A stretch of 64,000 nucleotides of DNA, from positions 248,001-312,000 of the forward strand of contig NZ_BPRC01000001.1 of the NCBI RefSeq assembly GCF_022179725.1. Reading direction: 5' to 3'. Position numbers and translations under genes: made by a program. The notes beneath the pieces are model-generated. The model was given only the letters and a program-made list of their open reading frames with translations, did no database searches and was not told where the DNA came from. Each line of letters begins with the position of its first letter. The first letter of the stretch is position 1. Source of the DNA: Methylorubrum aminovorans (lineage in GTDB: Bacteria > Pseudomonadota > Alphaproteobacteria > Rhizobiales > Beijerinckiaceae). Below are positions 27,933 to 36,219 of this stretch, in pieces.

Positions 27933-28152
27933 AGAGCCGATCGCGAGTTGGCGCTTTGCCATCCTCGTCCGTGAGATTCATTGAAGGACCGGCCAGAAAG
28001 CGCTCGATCGCCTCCAACTGGGTCATCGGCCGTCCCACGCGCTGCTCCACGGTTTCGGCGATGAAGCGCGACAGGCTCTTTCCGTCGCGGGCGGCCGCAA
28101 CGCGCGCGCGCTGTAGCAGCGTGTCGTCCATGGTAACGGTCACGTTCTTCAT
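27922..28152 (-). CDS. Ribbon-helix-helix antitoxin of the PIN toxin, VapB-like
   Basis: The 76-residue protein starts MKNVTVTMDDTLLQRARVAA, a ribbon-helix-helix DNA-binding pattern (beta strand, then helix with K-S-L-S-R-F-I-A-E-T-V). A C-terminal tail would wrap the toxin. It overlaps the PIN gene by 11 bases and probably represses the pair. The module is inserted between pth and ychF. Confidence 0.85.
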   Translation of the reverse strand: MKNVTVTMDDTLLQRARVAAARDGKSLSRFIAETVEQRVGRPMTQLEAIERFLAGPSMNLTDEDGKAPTRDRLYDD

Positions 28153-28201
28153 TTCGGTCTCCGGCCCGACGCCGCAGATATCGTGTCCTCGTGTTTTCGT
28201 G

Positions 28202-28834
28202 TCAATTCGCGTCGCGCGCTTTCGCCTTGCCGGCCTCCGCCGGTGTCTTCACCGCGTCCCAGCCGCGGCCGGCCATGGCGAGATGCACCTTGTTCTGGAA
28301 GCTCGCATCCTCGCCAGCCGCCAGGAGCGGCGCGTAGTCCGCGGTGGCGCGGCAGAGATCCTCGACCCAAGGCTCCTCGGATTTGGCGAAGTCGTTGAGC
28401 ACGTAGGCGTGCACCAGCGCCTTGTCGCCGGGATGGCCGATGCCGAGGCGGACGCGGCGGTAATCGTTGCCGCACAGCGCCGTGATCGAGCGCAGGCCGT
28501 TATGGCCGGCATTGCCGCCGCCGAGCTTCACCCGAAGTTTCGCCGGCGCGAGGTCGAGTTCGTCGTGCAGCACGATCACGTCGGCGAGCGGAATCTTGAA
28601 GAAGCGCTGCGCCTCACCGACTGAGCGGCCGGATTCGTTCATGAAGGTCTGAGGCTTGAGCAGGATCGCCCGCTCGGAGCCGAGCACGACTTCGGCCGCC
28701 TCGCCCTGAAAGCGGCGTCGGAACGGCGCCGCCCGGTGAACGCGGGCGATCTCGTCCACGGCCATGAAGCCGATGTTGTGGCGGTTGCGCGCGTAGCGCT
28801 GCCCAGGATTTCCCAATCCGACGATGAGCCGCAT
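28202..28834 (-). CDS. pth: Peptidyl-tRNA hydrolase
   Basis: The 210-residue enzyme frees tRNA from stalled peptidyl-tRNA. Landmarks: [22 protein letters not shown] with the catalytic His in [24 protein letters not shown] and [13 protein letters not shown] Lys/Ala-rich C-terminal tail is slightly longer than in E. coli. The frame extends to 28894, but ATG 28832-28834 is the family start. It follows rplY on the same strand. Confidence 0.97.
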   Translation of the reverse strand: MRLIVGLGNPGQRYARNRHNIGFMAVDEIARVHRAAPFRRRFQGEAAEVVLGSERAILLKPQTFMNESGRSVGEAQRFFKIPLADVIVLHDELDLAPAKLRVKLGGGNAGHNGLRSITALCGNDYRRVRLGIGHPGDKALVHAYVLNDFAKSEEPWVEDLCRATADYAPLLAAGEDASFQNKVHLAMAGRGWDAVKTPAEAGKAKARDAN

Positions 28835-28868
28835 GCGTGCTCCCGATTCGATGCTCCGACAAACGGAA

Positions 28869-28894
28869 ATGCCCCGGCCGGGCGGCCGGGGCAT
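28869..28894 (-). terminator. Hairpin between rplY and pth
   Basis: An 11-bp perfect stem ATGCCCCGGCC/GGCCGGGGCAT with a 4-base loop. On the minus strand it is followed by a short T-containing run. It may end part of the rplY transcripts. Confidence 0.6.
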
Positions 28895-28936
28895 CGCGTG
28901 TTTCGCAGGACAGGCGCTCGCGCCGCCTGCCGCGGC

Positions 28937-29617
28937 TTACGCCTCGGTCTCGTTCTTCTCGCTGGTGCCCTCGGCGTCTGCCTTCTCGTCGGCGGACTCC
29001 GCAGCCTGCGCCTCGGCGATCGCGGCCTCCTCGGCCTCGACCTCGGCGCCGAGCACCGTCGGCGGCAGCAGGTTGGCGACCGTGTCGGTGGGCTCACCCG
29101 TATAGGTGCCGGCCGGCAGGCGCAGGTCGGAGGCGTGGATCACGTCGCCGATCTCGCGGCCGGTCAGATCGACCTCGATCGCGTCCGGGATCTGGTCGGG
29201 GGCCACGTCGAGGGACACCGTGTGCAGCGCGACGTTGAGGGTGCCGCCCTTCTGCTTGATGCCCGGCGCCTTGTCCTCGTTCACGAAGTGGACGGGAACG
29301 TCGACCGTGACGGTCTGACCGGCGACGACGCGCAGGAAATCGACGTGCAGCGGCGCGCCGGTGACCGGGTCGAGCTGGTAGTCACGCGGGATCGCGCGGG
29401 TCTTCTTGCCGCCGACGGTGATGTCGAACAGCGTGGTCTTGAAGCCGCCGGCATAGATCAGCGTGCGGGTGCGGATGAGGTCGACGGCGATGGCCTCAGG
29501 GGCTTGGTTGCCGCCGTAGATGACGGCGGGAATCTGGCCCTGGCGACGAACGGCCCGGGCGGCCCCCTTGCCGACCCGGTCGCGTGCCACGGCCTCAAGC
29601 GTCTTGGTGGCGCTCAT
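28937..29617 (-). CDS. rplY: Ribosomal protein bL25, general stress (CTC) form
   Basis: The 226-residue product is the long L25/TL5/CTC form. An N-terminal 5S rRNA-binding domain (V-A-R-D-R-V-G-K-G-A-A-R-A-V-R-R-Q-G and I-P-A-V-I-Y-G) is followed by the C-terminal beta domain (V-D-F-L-R-V, V-P-V-H-F-V-N, S-D-L-R-L-P-A-G) and an acidic Ala/Glu tail. It binds 5S rRNA in the large subunit. The frame is open to 29749; ATG 29615-29617 is chosen for homology. Confidence 0.96.
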   Translation of the reverse strand: MSATKTLEAVARDRVGKGAARAVRRQGQIPAVIYGGNQAPEAIAVDLIRTRTLIYAGGFKTTLFDITVGGKKTRAIPRDYQLDPVTGAPLHVDFLRVVAGQTVTVDVPVHFVNEDKAPGIKQKGGTLNVALHTVSLDVAPDQIPDAIEVDLTGREIGDVIHASDLRLPAGTYTGEPTDTVANLLPPTVLGAEVEAEEAAIAEAQAAESADEKADAEGTSEKNETEA

Positions 29618-29655
29618 GGCGTGATCCTTTTGTAGAAAACTGGAGCCGGGCCAAC

Positions 29656-29682
29656 GACAAAGGCCGCCCGAAGCGGACGGCC
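29656..29682 (-). terminator. Terminator-like hairpin in front of rplY
   Basis: Read on the minus strand, GGCCGTCCG pairs with CGGGCGGCC (one T-G pair) around a 3-base loop, followed by TTTGT. It lies 38 bases before the rplY start, so it either ends the upstream pilus-type gene or acts as a leader attenuator. Confidence 0.5.
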
Positions 29683-29788
29683 CGACCGTGTCCCAGCGCG
29701 CCCGTGCCTCCAAGGGTGTCTCAAGGGCGCGGGCGGGCCATACACGCAACGGCGCTGTGTGGCAACGCCCGGACGGGTGGCGCAGGCT

Positions 29789-30271
29789 CTACTTGTTCGC
29801 CGTCGCCATGCCGCGGCGCGCCTCGGCCTGCTGGCTGGTCTCGGTGAAGTACTTGGTGGCGTCGCCGAGCTGCACCGAAGGCTGGCAGTTCGGCGTGCAG
29901 GAATAGGATTCGCGGTCGAGGCCGCGCTGCACGGTGATGATCGAGGCCTGCGGCGCCTGCACGCTGATGGTCGATTCGGCGAGCATCGCGCCCCGTCCGT
30001 CGAGGGCGATCAGGTTGGTGATGCCGAAGCTCTTTCCCGTGAGCACCACGACGCCGTTCTTCTGCAGGGTGATGTCGGCAATCATCGGGTTGCCCACGAC
30101 CACGGTCTGCGTCTTCTCCGGCAGGCGAATCACCTTCGCATTGTCCACTTGGACCGAAACGCTGCCCTGCGGCACCGCCTCGTTGGCGTGAACGGGCGCG
30201 GTCAGCATGGCCAAGGAAAGGGCGGCCGGGATGGCGTGGCGCGAAAAACGGTCGAGGCGCAGGCGGGTCAT
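29789..30271 (-). CDS. Pilus assembly protein N-terminal-domain protein (CpaC N-domain-like)
   Basis: The 160-residue protein has a signal peptide (cleavage likely after VHA). Its domain matches the N-terminal part of Flp-pilus secretins: K-V-I-R-L-P-E-K-T-Q-T-V-V-V-G-N-P-M-I-A-D-I, then V-V-L-T-G-K-S-F-G-I-T-N-L-I-A-L-D. It lacks the secretin barrel and ends with a two-Cys segment SCTPNC, likely oxidised in the periplasm. It is divergent from the flp-cpa locus and may be an accessory of the outer-membrane channel. The frame is open to 30355; ATG 30269-30271 starts the signal peptide. Confidence 0.82.
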   Translation of the reverse strand: MTRLRLDRFSRHAIPAALSLAMLTAPVHANEAVPQGSVSVQVDNAKVIRLPEKTQTVVVGNPMIADITLQKNGVVVLTGKSFGITNLIALDGRGAMLAESTISVQAPQASIITVQRGLDRESYSCTPNCQPSVQLGDATKYFTETSQQAEARRGMATANK

Positions 30272-30644
30272 AAGGGTCGGTCCGATCGCGCGGAGTGCGG
30301 GCCCTGCCGCCGGAGGCCGCGCCGTGACGGCGGCACACATCCGGAACAGACGCATCTCTCGTCACGGCACGGAACAGGAAACTGATGAAGGAAGCGCTAA
30401 CCGTGTTCGTTGCGTCGTCCTTCGCCGGTCCGTTCTGCGGCCCACGCGACCCGATGCCGACCATTCAACGGATCTTTGCAATACGTCATTAACTGACCGC
30501 GGCAAACGCAGGACAGAAGGCTTGGTTGGGAGATCGATTTAACGCAAATGCAACGCGTCGAGACTACATCTCGCTTTGTCGCCGGTCGGGGCCTCTACCG
30601 AATTCCGACGGTCACCCATCAGATCAAGACAAGTGGAGATCATC
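30272..30644. other. Divergent control region of the Flp pilus locus
   Basis: These 373 bases separate the minus-strand CpaC-N-like gene from flp. No gene was recognised. The half next to flp (about 30480-30560) is poorer in G/C and is the likely promoter region. No sigma-54 -24/-12 pair or clear -35/-10 pair was found by eye. Confidence 0.4.
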
Positions 30645-30839
30645 GTGAAGAACATTGCCAAGAACTTCATCGCTGACGAGTCCGGCGCGACTGCCATCGA
30701 GTACGGCATGGTTGCTGCCATGGTCGGCGTGGCCGTCGTCGGCATTTTCGCCACGTTTGGTGGCAAGCTGAAAACTGCCTTCGACACGCTCGGCGATGGT
30801 CTCAACACGCAGACTACGAAGCTCGGCGTTGCCAAATAA
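30645..30839 (+). CDS. flp: Flp-type pilin
   Basis: The 64-residue prepilin has a short basic leader (K-N-I-A-K-N-F-I-A-D-E-S-G), a cleavage site before A-T-A-I-E-Y-G, the Flp signature, and one hydrophobic helix (MVAAMVGVAVVGIFATFGG). CpaA would cleave it after the Gly. The start is GTG 30645 with GGAG 7 bases upstream; the in-frame ATG at 30576 would add an untypical leader. It is the main subunit of the pilus built by the genes downstream. Confidence 0.93.
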   Translation: MKNIAKNFIADESGATAIEYGMVAAMVGVAVVGIFATFGGKLKTAFDTLGDGLNTQTTKLGVAK

Positions 30840-31057
30840 TTTCTCCATTAGGCGACACCGGTCTTGTGAGGCATGGCGGGCTGCTCCCGACATGCCTCGC
30901 CGACAGCGATGTGTCCCGTTGGACCATCGTCGCCGATCAGAAGCGCCGGTCTCCGAAAGAGGCAGGCGTTCAAAGTCTCTGTGTGCTCGGCCGGACTCTA
31001 GCAGACTGGCCACCAGATCCGAACGAACCAGTAGATAGGCCGATTGGGAACAGTTCT

Positions 31058-31576
31058 GTGTCGAGCATGGCGGCTTACCTCCTCCTATGTGTCGTCTTTC
31101 CGTTTCTCATGGCCTACGCCGCTGCGAGCGATCTGTTGACGATGCGGATTTCCAATCGCGTGACCGGCTTGGTCTTTATCGGATTTGTTGTATACGCACT
31201 CGCTTCCGGCATGGGCTGGGCCGAATTGTCCTGGCACCTCGCGGCCGGCGCGCTGACTCTTGTGATTACATTCATAATGTTCGCCCGCGGATGGATCGGG
31301 GGTGGCGATGCGAAGCTCGCCGCGAGCACCGCGCTCTGGATCGGCTTTGCCCATCTTCCAGATTATTTCATCATGGCTTCGCTTCTCGGCGGTCCTCTGA
31401 CCCTCGCGATACTGTCGGTCCGCACGCATCCGCTGCCGAAGCTGGTGCTTAAGCTTCCCTTCGCCGTGCATTTGCACGATGCGAAGACTGGCATACCCTA
31501 TGGTATCGCGCTGGCTGCCGCTGCTCTGCTCGTACTGCCGGACGCTGTCGGATTCGATCAGCTCGCGCTTCCCTGA
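31058..31576 (+). CDS. cpaA: Prepilin peptidase CpaA (A24 family)
   Basis: The 172-residue membrane protease removes the Flp leader. The two catalytic Asp motifs are visible: A-A-S-D-L-L-T-M-R-I-S-N and W-I-G-G-G-D-A-K. Four to six hydrophobic segments surround them. The frame is open to 30866; GTG 31058 is preferred because GGGA lies 8 bases before it, with ATG 31067 as the alternative. A terminator follows, so flp-cpaA may form their own transcript ahead of cpaB. Confidence 0.9.
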   Translation: MSSMAAYLLLCVVFPFLMAYAAASDLLTMRISNRVTGLVFIGFVVYALASGMGWAELSWHLAAGALTLVITFIMFARGWIGGGDAKLAASTALWIGFAHLPDYFIMASLLGGPLTLAILSVRTHPLPKLVLKLPFAVHLHDAKTGIPYGIALAAAALLVLPDAVGFDQLALP

Positions 31577-31603
31577 TCAACTGTTACGCGACGAGATGAG
31601 GAG

Positions 31604-31626
31604 GCCGCCTTCTGGGCGGCTTTTTT
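31604..31626 (+). terminator. Intrinsic terminator after cpaA
   Basis: GCCGCC/GGCGGC with a 5-base loop is followed by six T residues, 27 bases after the cpaA stop. Confidence 0.88.
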
Positions 31627-31770
31627 GTTTCGGCACGTGACGCTTCGGTGGACCTCCGGGACAGCACTGAAAACAAAGCGGTGACGCTCGGTTAACCCTA
31701 ACTTGACGAATCTCGTGCAAGTCTCGGAACCGGACGGCGACAGGGCCGTCGCCACGGTTCCACGCCCCCC

Positions 31771-32556
31771 ATGAAACCAGCCCGTCTTGCCGTACTGGGA
31801 ATCGCACTCGTCGCGGGCTGCGGCGCGGCCCTGCTGATGCGGGGAGAGGAGCGGGCGCCCGAGCCCGCACCCGTCGTCAAGGCCGAACCCGTCGCACCGA
31901 TTCCGATGAGCGAGGTACTGGTTGCCGCGGCCGAGCTGCCCATGGGCCAGACCCTCAAGCCCGAGGATCTGCGCTGGATGCCCTGGCCGGAGCAGGCGAT
32001 CTCGCCGGGCCTGATCGACCGCCGTGCCGCTCCCAAGGGGCTTGAAGACTCAGTCGGCGCGATCATCCGTACCGGATTCTCGGCCAACGAGCCGATCCGG
32101 CCCGAGCGTCTGGTCAAGGCCGGCAGCGGATTCATGTCGGCGATCCTGCCGCCGGGCATGCGGGCGGTGGCGATCACGACCGATACCCGCGGGTCGAGTT
32201 CGGCTGGCGGCTTCATCCTGCCGAACGACCATGTCGACGTCATCAAGACCAGCAGCGAGGGGAGCGAGCAATTCGCCGAGACTCTGCTGACCAACGTGCG
32301 CGTGCTCGCCGTCGGCCAGATCGTGCAGGAGAAGAACGGCGCCAACGTCGTGACGGCGGAGACAGCCACCCTTGCGCTCACGCCGGCCCAGGCCGAGACC
32401 GTCACACTGGCGCAGAAGGTCGGACAACTCTCGCTCGTCCTCCGCAGCATCCAAGATTCCGCCCGGACAGCCGCGGTATCCGAGGAGGCGGACATGCCGA
32501 TCGAGGGCCCCTTGACCGTGGTGCGATTCGGCGTCGCCAAACAGCAGCGCCGGTGA
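31771..32556 (+). CDS. cpaB: Flp pilus assembly protein CpaB/RcpC
   Basis: The 261-residue protein has an N-terminal membrane anchor (L-A-V-L-G-I-A-L-V-A-G-C-G-A-A-L-L-M). A SAF domain follows (V-L-V-A-A-A-E-L-P-M-G-Q-T-L-K-P-E-D-L-R-W), and then a C-terminal domain with M-R-A-V-A-I-T-T-D and the P-N-D-H-V-D-V segment. CpaB works with the secretin CpaC at the outer membrane. It begins a tight run with cpaC (11-base gap) and lies behind a possible promoter containing TTAACC near 31692. Confidence 0.92.
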   Translation: MKPARLAVLGIALVAGCGAALLMRGEERAPEPAPVVKAEPVAPIPMSEVLVAAAELPMGQTLKPEDLRWMPWPEQAISPGLIDRRAAPKGLEDSVGAIIRTGFSANEPIRPERLVKAGSGFMSAILPPGMRAVAITTDTRGSSSAGGFILPNDHVDVIKTSSEGSEQFAETLLTNVRVLAVGQIVQEKNGANVVTAETATLALTPAQAETVTLAQKVGQLSLVLRSIQDSARTAAVSEEADMPIEGPLTVVRFGVAKQQRR

Positions 32557-32567
32557 GGACAGGACCG

Positions 32568-34067
32568 ATGACCACCCCCCTTCGCTTGCGCGGCTTCATC
32601 CTCTCCCTGCTCTCCGGCGCCTGCCTCACCTCGGCCACCCTGTACGGCTCGGTCCCGGCTCTGGCCAATCCTGCTCCGACCTCTCCCGTGCTGACGATCG
32701 GGCCGAACGAGGCAGCGGTCTCCCGCCGGGTCGAGCTGAGCAAAGGTCGCTCGCTGATCATCGATCTGCCCCGCGATGCCAAGGAGGTGTTCGTGGCCAA
32801 TCCGGCGGTCGCGAACGCGGTCGTCCGCTCCAGCCGCAAGCTGTTCCTGATCGGTATCGACAACGGCGCCACCTCGATCTTCGTAATGGATGCCGAAGGG
32901 CGCCAGATCGCGGCGCTCGACGTCACCATCGCCCGCGACATCAACGTGCTGCGGCAATCGCTGCAGCAGAGCCTGCCCAGCGGTCGGTTCGACGTGAAGG
33001 CGGTCGGCGAATCGCTCGTCCTCTCGGGCAGCGTGAACTCCGCCTCGGAGGCGCAGCAGGCGCTCGACATCGCCAACGCCTTCGTCGGTCTCGGGGCCGG
33101 CGTCGGCGTCGCGACCCGCGGTGCCGTCATCAACAACCTGACGATCCGCAACAAGGATCAGGTGATGATCCGCGTCACCGTAGTCGAGGTGGCCCGCACC
33201 GTGCTGAAGCAATTCGGCATCAACGTCAGCGGAAATTGGTCAGCGCTGAATCCGCTCAGTCCGACAGGCAACGTGTTGACGAACAACACGCTGTTTCCGA
33301 TCACCGGCGCCTACACGCCGGACGGCAATGTCCTGTCGGCCTCGGTCCGCTCCGGCGGCGCCTCGCTCCAGGCGACGCTGCGCGCCTTCGAACAGGCCGG
33401 CGTCTCACGCATCCTCGCCGAGCCGACGCTGACGGCGATCTCCGGCGAGTCGGCCAAGTTCACGGCCGGCGGCGAGATCCCGGTTCCCTCGAACTGCGCC
33501 GCGGGTGTGGCCGGCGCGGCCTGTACCGTCGCCCTCGAGTTCAAGCCCTACGGCGTGAGCCTCGCCTTTACGCCGGTCGTTCTGGCCGAAAACCGCATCT
33601 CAATCCGGGTCGCGACCGACGTGACCGAACTCGACCGGGAAAACAGCTACAGCTTCTCCTTCCCCGGCTCCAACCGGGTCACGCCCGTCCCGGCGACGAC
33701 CCGGCGCACCTCCGAGACGACGGTGGAACTCGCCTCCGGCGCCACGATGATGACGGCCGGCCTGATCCAGCAGAAGAACCGCGCCTCGATCGGAGGTCTG
33801 CCCGGACTGATGAACCTGCCGATCCTCGGCGCCCTATTCCGCTCGCGCGACTACCAGCGCGAGGAGACCGAGTTGATGATCATGGTAACGCCCTTCATCG
33901 CCCAGCCGATGGAGGCAAGGCAGATCCAGCGGCCGGACGACGGCTTCGTCGATGCGACCGACGGGCAGGCGGTGCTGCTCGGACGTCTGAACAAGATCTA
34001 CGGCACGGTCGGCGGCGGCACCCTCGGGCCGGCCTATCGCGGCCGCGTCGGCTTCATCGCCGACTGA
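32568..34067 (+). CDS. cpaC: Outer-membrane secretin CpaC/RcpA of the Flp pilus
   Basis: The 499-residue secretin has a signal peptide, an N-terminal pilus-assembly domain (R-S-L-I-I-D-L-P-R-D-A-K-E-V-F-V-A-N-P), and a BON-like segment (V-L-S-G-S-V-N-S-A-S-E-A). The secretin core includes V-E-V-A-R-T-V-L-K-Q-F-G, I-L-A-E-P-T-L-T-A-I-S-G, a Cys pair in P-S-N-C-A-A-G-V-A-G-A-A-C, and L-P-I-L-G-A-L-F-R-S. It forms the outer-membrane gate for the pilus. The start ATG 32568 follows GAGGACAGG. Confidence 0.95.
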   Translation: MTTPLRLRGFILSLLSGACLTSATLYGSVPALANPAPTSPVLTIGPNEAAVSRRVELSKGRSLIIDLPRDAKEVFVANPAVANAVVRSSRKLFLIGIDNGATSIFVMDAEGRQIAALDVTIARDINVLRQSLQQSLPSGRFDVKAVGESLVLSGSVNSASEAQQALDIANAFVGLGAGVGVATRGAVINNLTIRNKDQVMIRVTVVEVARTVLKQFGINVSGNWSALNPLSPTGNVLTNNTLFPITGAYTPDGNVLSASVRSGGASLQATLRAFEQAGVSRILAEPTLTAISGESAKFTAGGEIPVPSNCAAGVAGAACTVALEFKPYGVSLAFTPVVLAENRISIRVATDVTELDRENSYSFSFPGSNRVTPVPATTRRTSETTVELASGATMMTAGLIQQKNRASIGGLPGLMNLPILGALFRSRDYQREETELMIMVTPFIAQPMEARQIQRPDDGFVDATDGQAVLLGRLNKIYGTVGGGTLGPAYRGRVGFIAD

Positions 34068-34092
34068 CCCCCGTCCAGCAGGATCGAAGTCG

Positions 34093-34839
34093 ATGTCTCT
34101 CCCCACCTGCCCCCCCATCTCCCGCATCCTGCCGGTTGCCGCCGTGCTCCTGATGGCCGCCGGGCTCGGCGCCTGCCGTGCGGAGCGCGTCGCCACTACC
34201 GGCTCGACCTACCCGATCGATGTGCGCACCCGGCATCCGATCGTTCTGGCGGATGCCGACCGCAGCCTCGACATCTTCCCCACCGGAATCGGCCATGTCG
34301 ATCCGCGTCAGCGCGCCGACCTCGAGGCTTTCCTCGTGGAGTATCGCCGCTACGGCCGCGGCATCCTCGTCGTCGAGGTGCCCCGCGGGGTCTCGCCGGC
34401 TCTGGCCGGGCCTGTCACGCGCACGGGCGAGGCGATACAGCATCTCGCAGCAGAGTTGGGCGTCCTGCCCGGCGGCGTGCGCATGGTCGACTATCCGGTC
34501 GCGAACCCGACTCTGGCCTCGCCGGTGCGTCTGAGCTTCCAGCGGATGCAGGCCAAGGTCGCTGACAAATGTGGGCTCTGGCCGCGTGACCTCGGCGTCA
34601 GTGATTTGCGCGCCAATTGGTCGAACGAGCCGACTTGGAATTTCGGCTGCTCCACGCGGGCTAACTTTGCCGCCCAGGTCGCCGATCCAATCGACCTCGT
34701 GCGCGGCCGGCCGGAAGGCCGCATCGACACGATCCGGCGCACGCAGGACATCGGTCAGCTCCGCGAGGGCAAGGATCCGTCAACCCGTTGGCGGCAAGAT
34801 GGAAAGGCCAATGTCAGCAGCGAAGTGAAGAGCCAGTAG
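34093..34839 (+). CDS. cpaD: Pilus assembly lipoprotein CpaD
   Basis: The 248-residue protein has a lipoprotein signal (L-G-A-C lipobox near residue 28) and the CpaD family pattern: F-P-T-G-I-G-H-V-D-P-R-Q, then the C-terminal W-N-F-G-C-S-T-R-A-N-F-A-A-Q-V-A-D-P-I-D-L. It is likely anchored in the outer membrane and helps the secretin. It lies between cpaC and cpaE in the normal order. Confidence 0.92.
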   Translation: MSLPTCPPISRILPVAAVLLMAAGLGACRAERVATTGSTYPIDVRTRHPIVLADADRSLDIFPTGIGHVDPRQRADLEAFLVEYRRYGRGILVVEVPRGVSPALAGPVTRTGEAIQHLAAELGVLPGGVRMVDYPVANPTLASPVRLSFQRMQAKVADKCGLWPRDLGVSDLRANWSNEPTWNFGCSTRANFAAQVADPIDLVRGRPEGRIDTIRRTQDIGQLREGKDPSTRWRQDGKANVSSEVKSQ

Positions 34840-34927
34840 CCGCGTCGGCCTCTCGGCCGCTGCCCTCTCGAGTCCCTGTCGATCCCTGGCCGCGCCTACT
34901 CGGCATAAATTCCGGAACCCACGCATC

Positions 34928-36172
34928 ATGCCGGACACTCACGAGGCCTCAGAGCGAACCATCGCCCCGGTCCCTCGCATCACGATCCAGGCCTTCTGCG
35001 AGACGCCGGAAACGGCAGCGATGATCGAAGGCACCGCGTCCGATCGGCGGATGCAGAAGGCTCACGTGAAGGTGCAGATGGGCGGGGGCGCTGCGGCCCT
35101 GGAGGCGTACCGGCACGCGCCGACGCCCAATGTCATCGTGATCGAGTTCCTCGGCCTCAAGTCGCGGCCGCTCGAATGTCTCGATCAGCTCGCCGAGGTT
35201 TGCGACGAGGGCACCAAGGTGCTCGTGATCGGCCATGTCAACGACGTGCTGCTCTACCGGCAGTTCATCCAGCGCGGCGTGAGCGAGTATCTGATGGCTC
35301 CGGTCGAGCCGGTCGGCATGATCGCCGCGGTCTCGGATCTGTTCGCCGCGCCGGGTGCCAAGCCGGTCGGGCGCACCATCGCCGTGTACGGTGCGCGGGG
35401 TGGGGTCGGCAGCTCCACGATCGCTCATAACCTTGCCTGGACCGTGGCGCGCGAGCACGGCACCGCCACCGTCATCGCCGATCTCGACGTTCCCTTCGGC
35501 ACGGCAGGACTCAACTTCAATCAGGACCCGCCGCAGGGGATCGCCGAGGCGGTGTTCGCGCCCGAGCGCCTGGATGCCAACCTGCTCGACCGATTGCTTT
35601 CGAAATGCGCCGACAATCTCAGCCTGCTCTCCGCGCCGGCCACTCTCGACCGCACGGTTGATCTCATTGAACCGGCCTTCGACGCCCTCACCGACCTGCT
35701 GCGGGCAACCGTGCCCTGCATCGTCCTCGACGTGCCGCATCAATGGAGCGCCTGGAGCCGGCGCGTGCTGGTCAGCGCCGACGAGATCCTGATCGTCTCC
35801 GCCCCCGACCTGGCGGGGTTGCGCAACGTGAAGAACCTGCTCGCACTGCTGCACCAGCAGCGTCCCAACGACGCCCGGGCCCGGGTCGTCCTCAACGGTG
35901 TCGGCATGCCCAAGCGGCCGGAGATCGCGGCCGCCGAATTCGCCAAGGCGCTCGACGTGCCGCTTCAGGCGATCATCCCCTTCGACCCGGCTCTGTTCGG
36001 GACGGCAGCCAACAACGGCCAGATGATCGCCGAAGTGCAGGCCGGCTCGAAGCCCGCGGAAATCTTCTCCGAACTCGCCGCGGCCGTGACCGGCCGGGCC
36101 GAGATCCGCCGTGCCAGGGCCAATCTTCTGGAACCGCTGCTTGCCCGGCTGACCCGCAAGAAGGCGTCCTGA
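34928..36172 (+). CDS. cpaE: CpaE/TadZ pilus localisation ATPase
   Basis: The 414-residue protein has an N-terminal receiver-like domain (about residues 15-135) and a ParA/MinD-like domain. The deviant P-loop is GARGGVGSST, where the usual GKT/S lysine is replaced as in other CpaE proteins. The D-L-D-V-P-F-G-T-A-G and L-D-V-P-H motifs follow. TadZ/CpaE proteins place the pilus machine at the cell pole. It is followed by cpaF after 47 bases. Confidence 0.93.
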   Translation: MPDTHEASERTIAPVPRITIQAFCETPETAAMIEGTASDRRMQKAHVKVQMGGGAAALEAYRHAPTPNVIVIEFLGLKSRPLECLDQLAEVCDEGTKVLVIGHVNDVLLYRQFIQRGVSEYLMAPVEPVGMIAAVSDLFAAPGAKPVGRTIAVYGARGGVGSSTIAHNLAWTVAREHGTATVIADLDVPFGTAGLNFNQDPPQGIAEAVFAPERLDANLLDRLLSKCADNLSLLSAPATLDRTVDLIEPAFDALTDLLRATVPCIVLDVPHQWSAWSRRVLVSADEILIVSAPDLAGLRNVKNLLALLHQQRPNDARARVVLNGVGMPKRPEIAAAEFAKALDVPLQAIIPFDPALFGTAANNGQMIAEVQAGSKPAEIFSELAAAVTGRAEIRRARANLLEPLLARLTRKKAS

Positions 36173-36219
36173 CGGTGGCCCGCGCTCTTTCCTCTCAAGA
36201 CTGTTGAAGGCGCGGCGCC

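Noticed and set aside
31692..31706. TTAACCCTAACTTGA before cpaB as a CtrA site
   Set aside because: Only one half-site matches (TTAA-N7-TTGA instead of TTAA-N7-TTAA), which is too weak to call.
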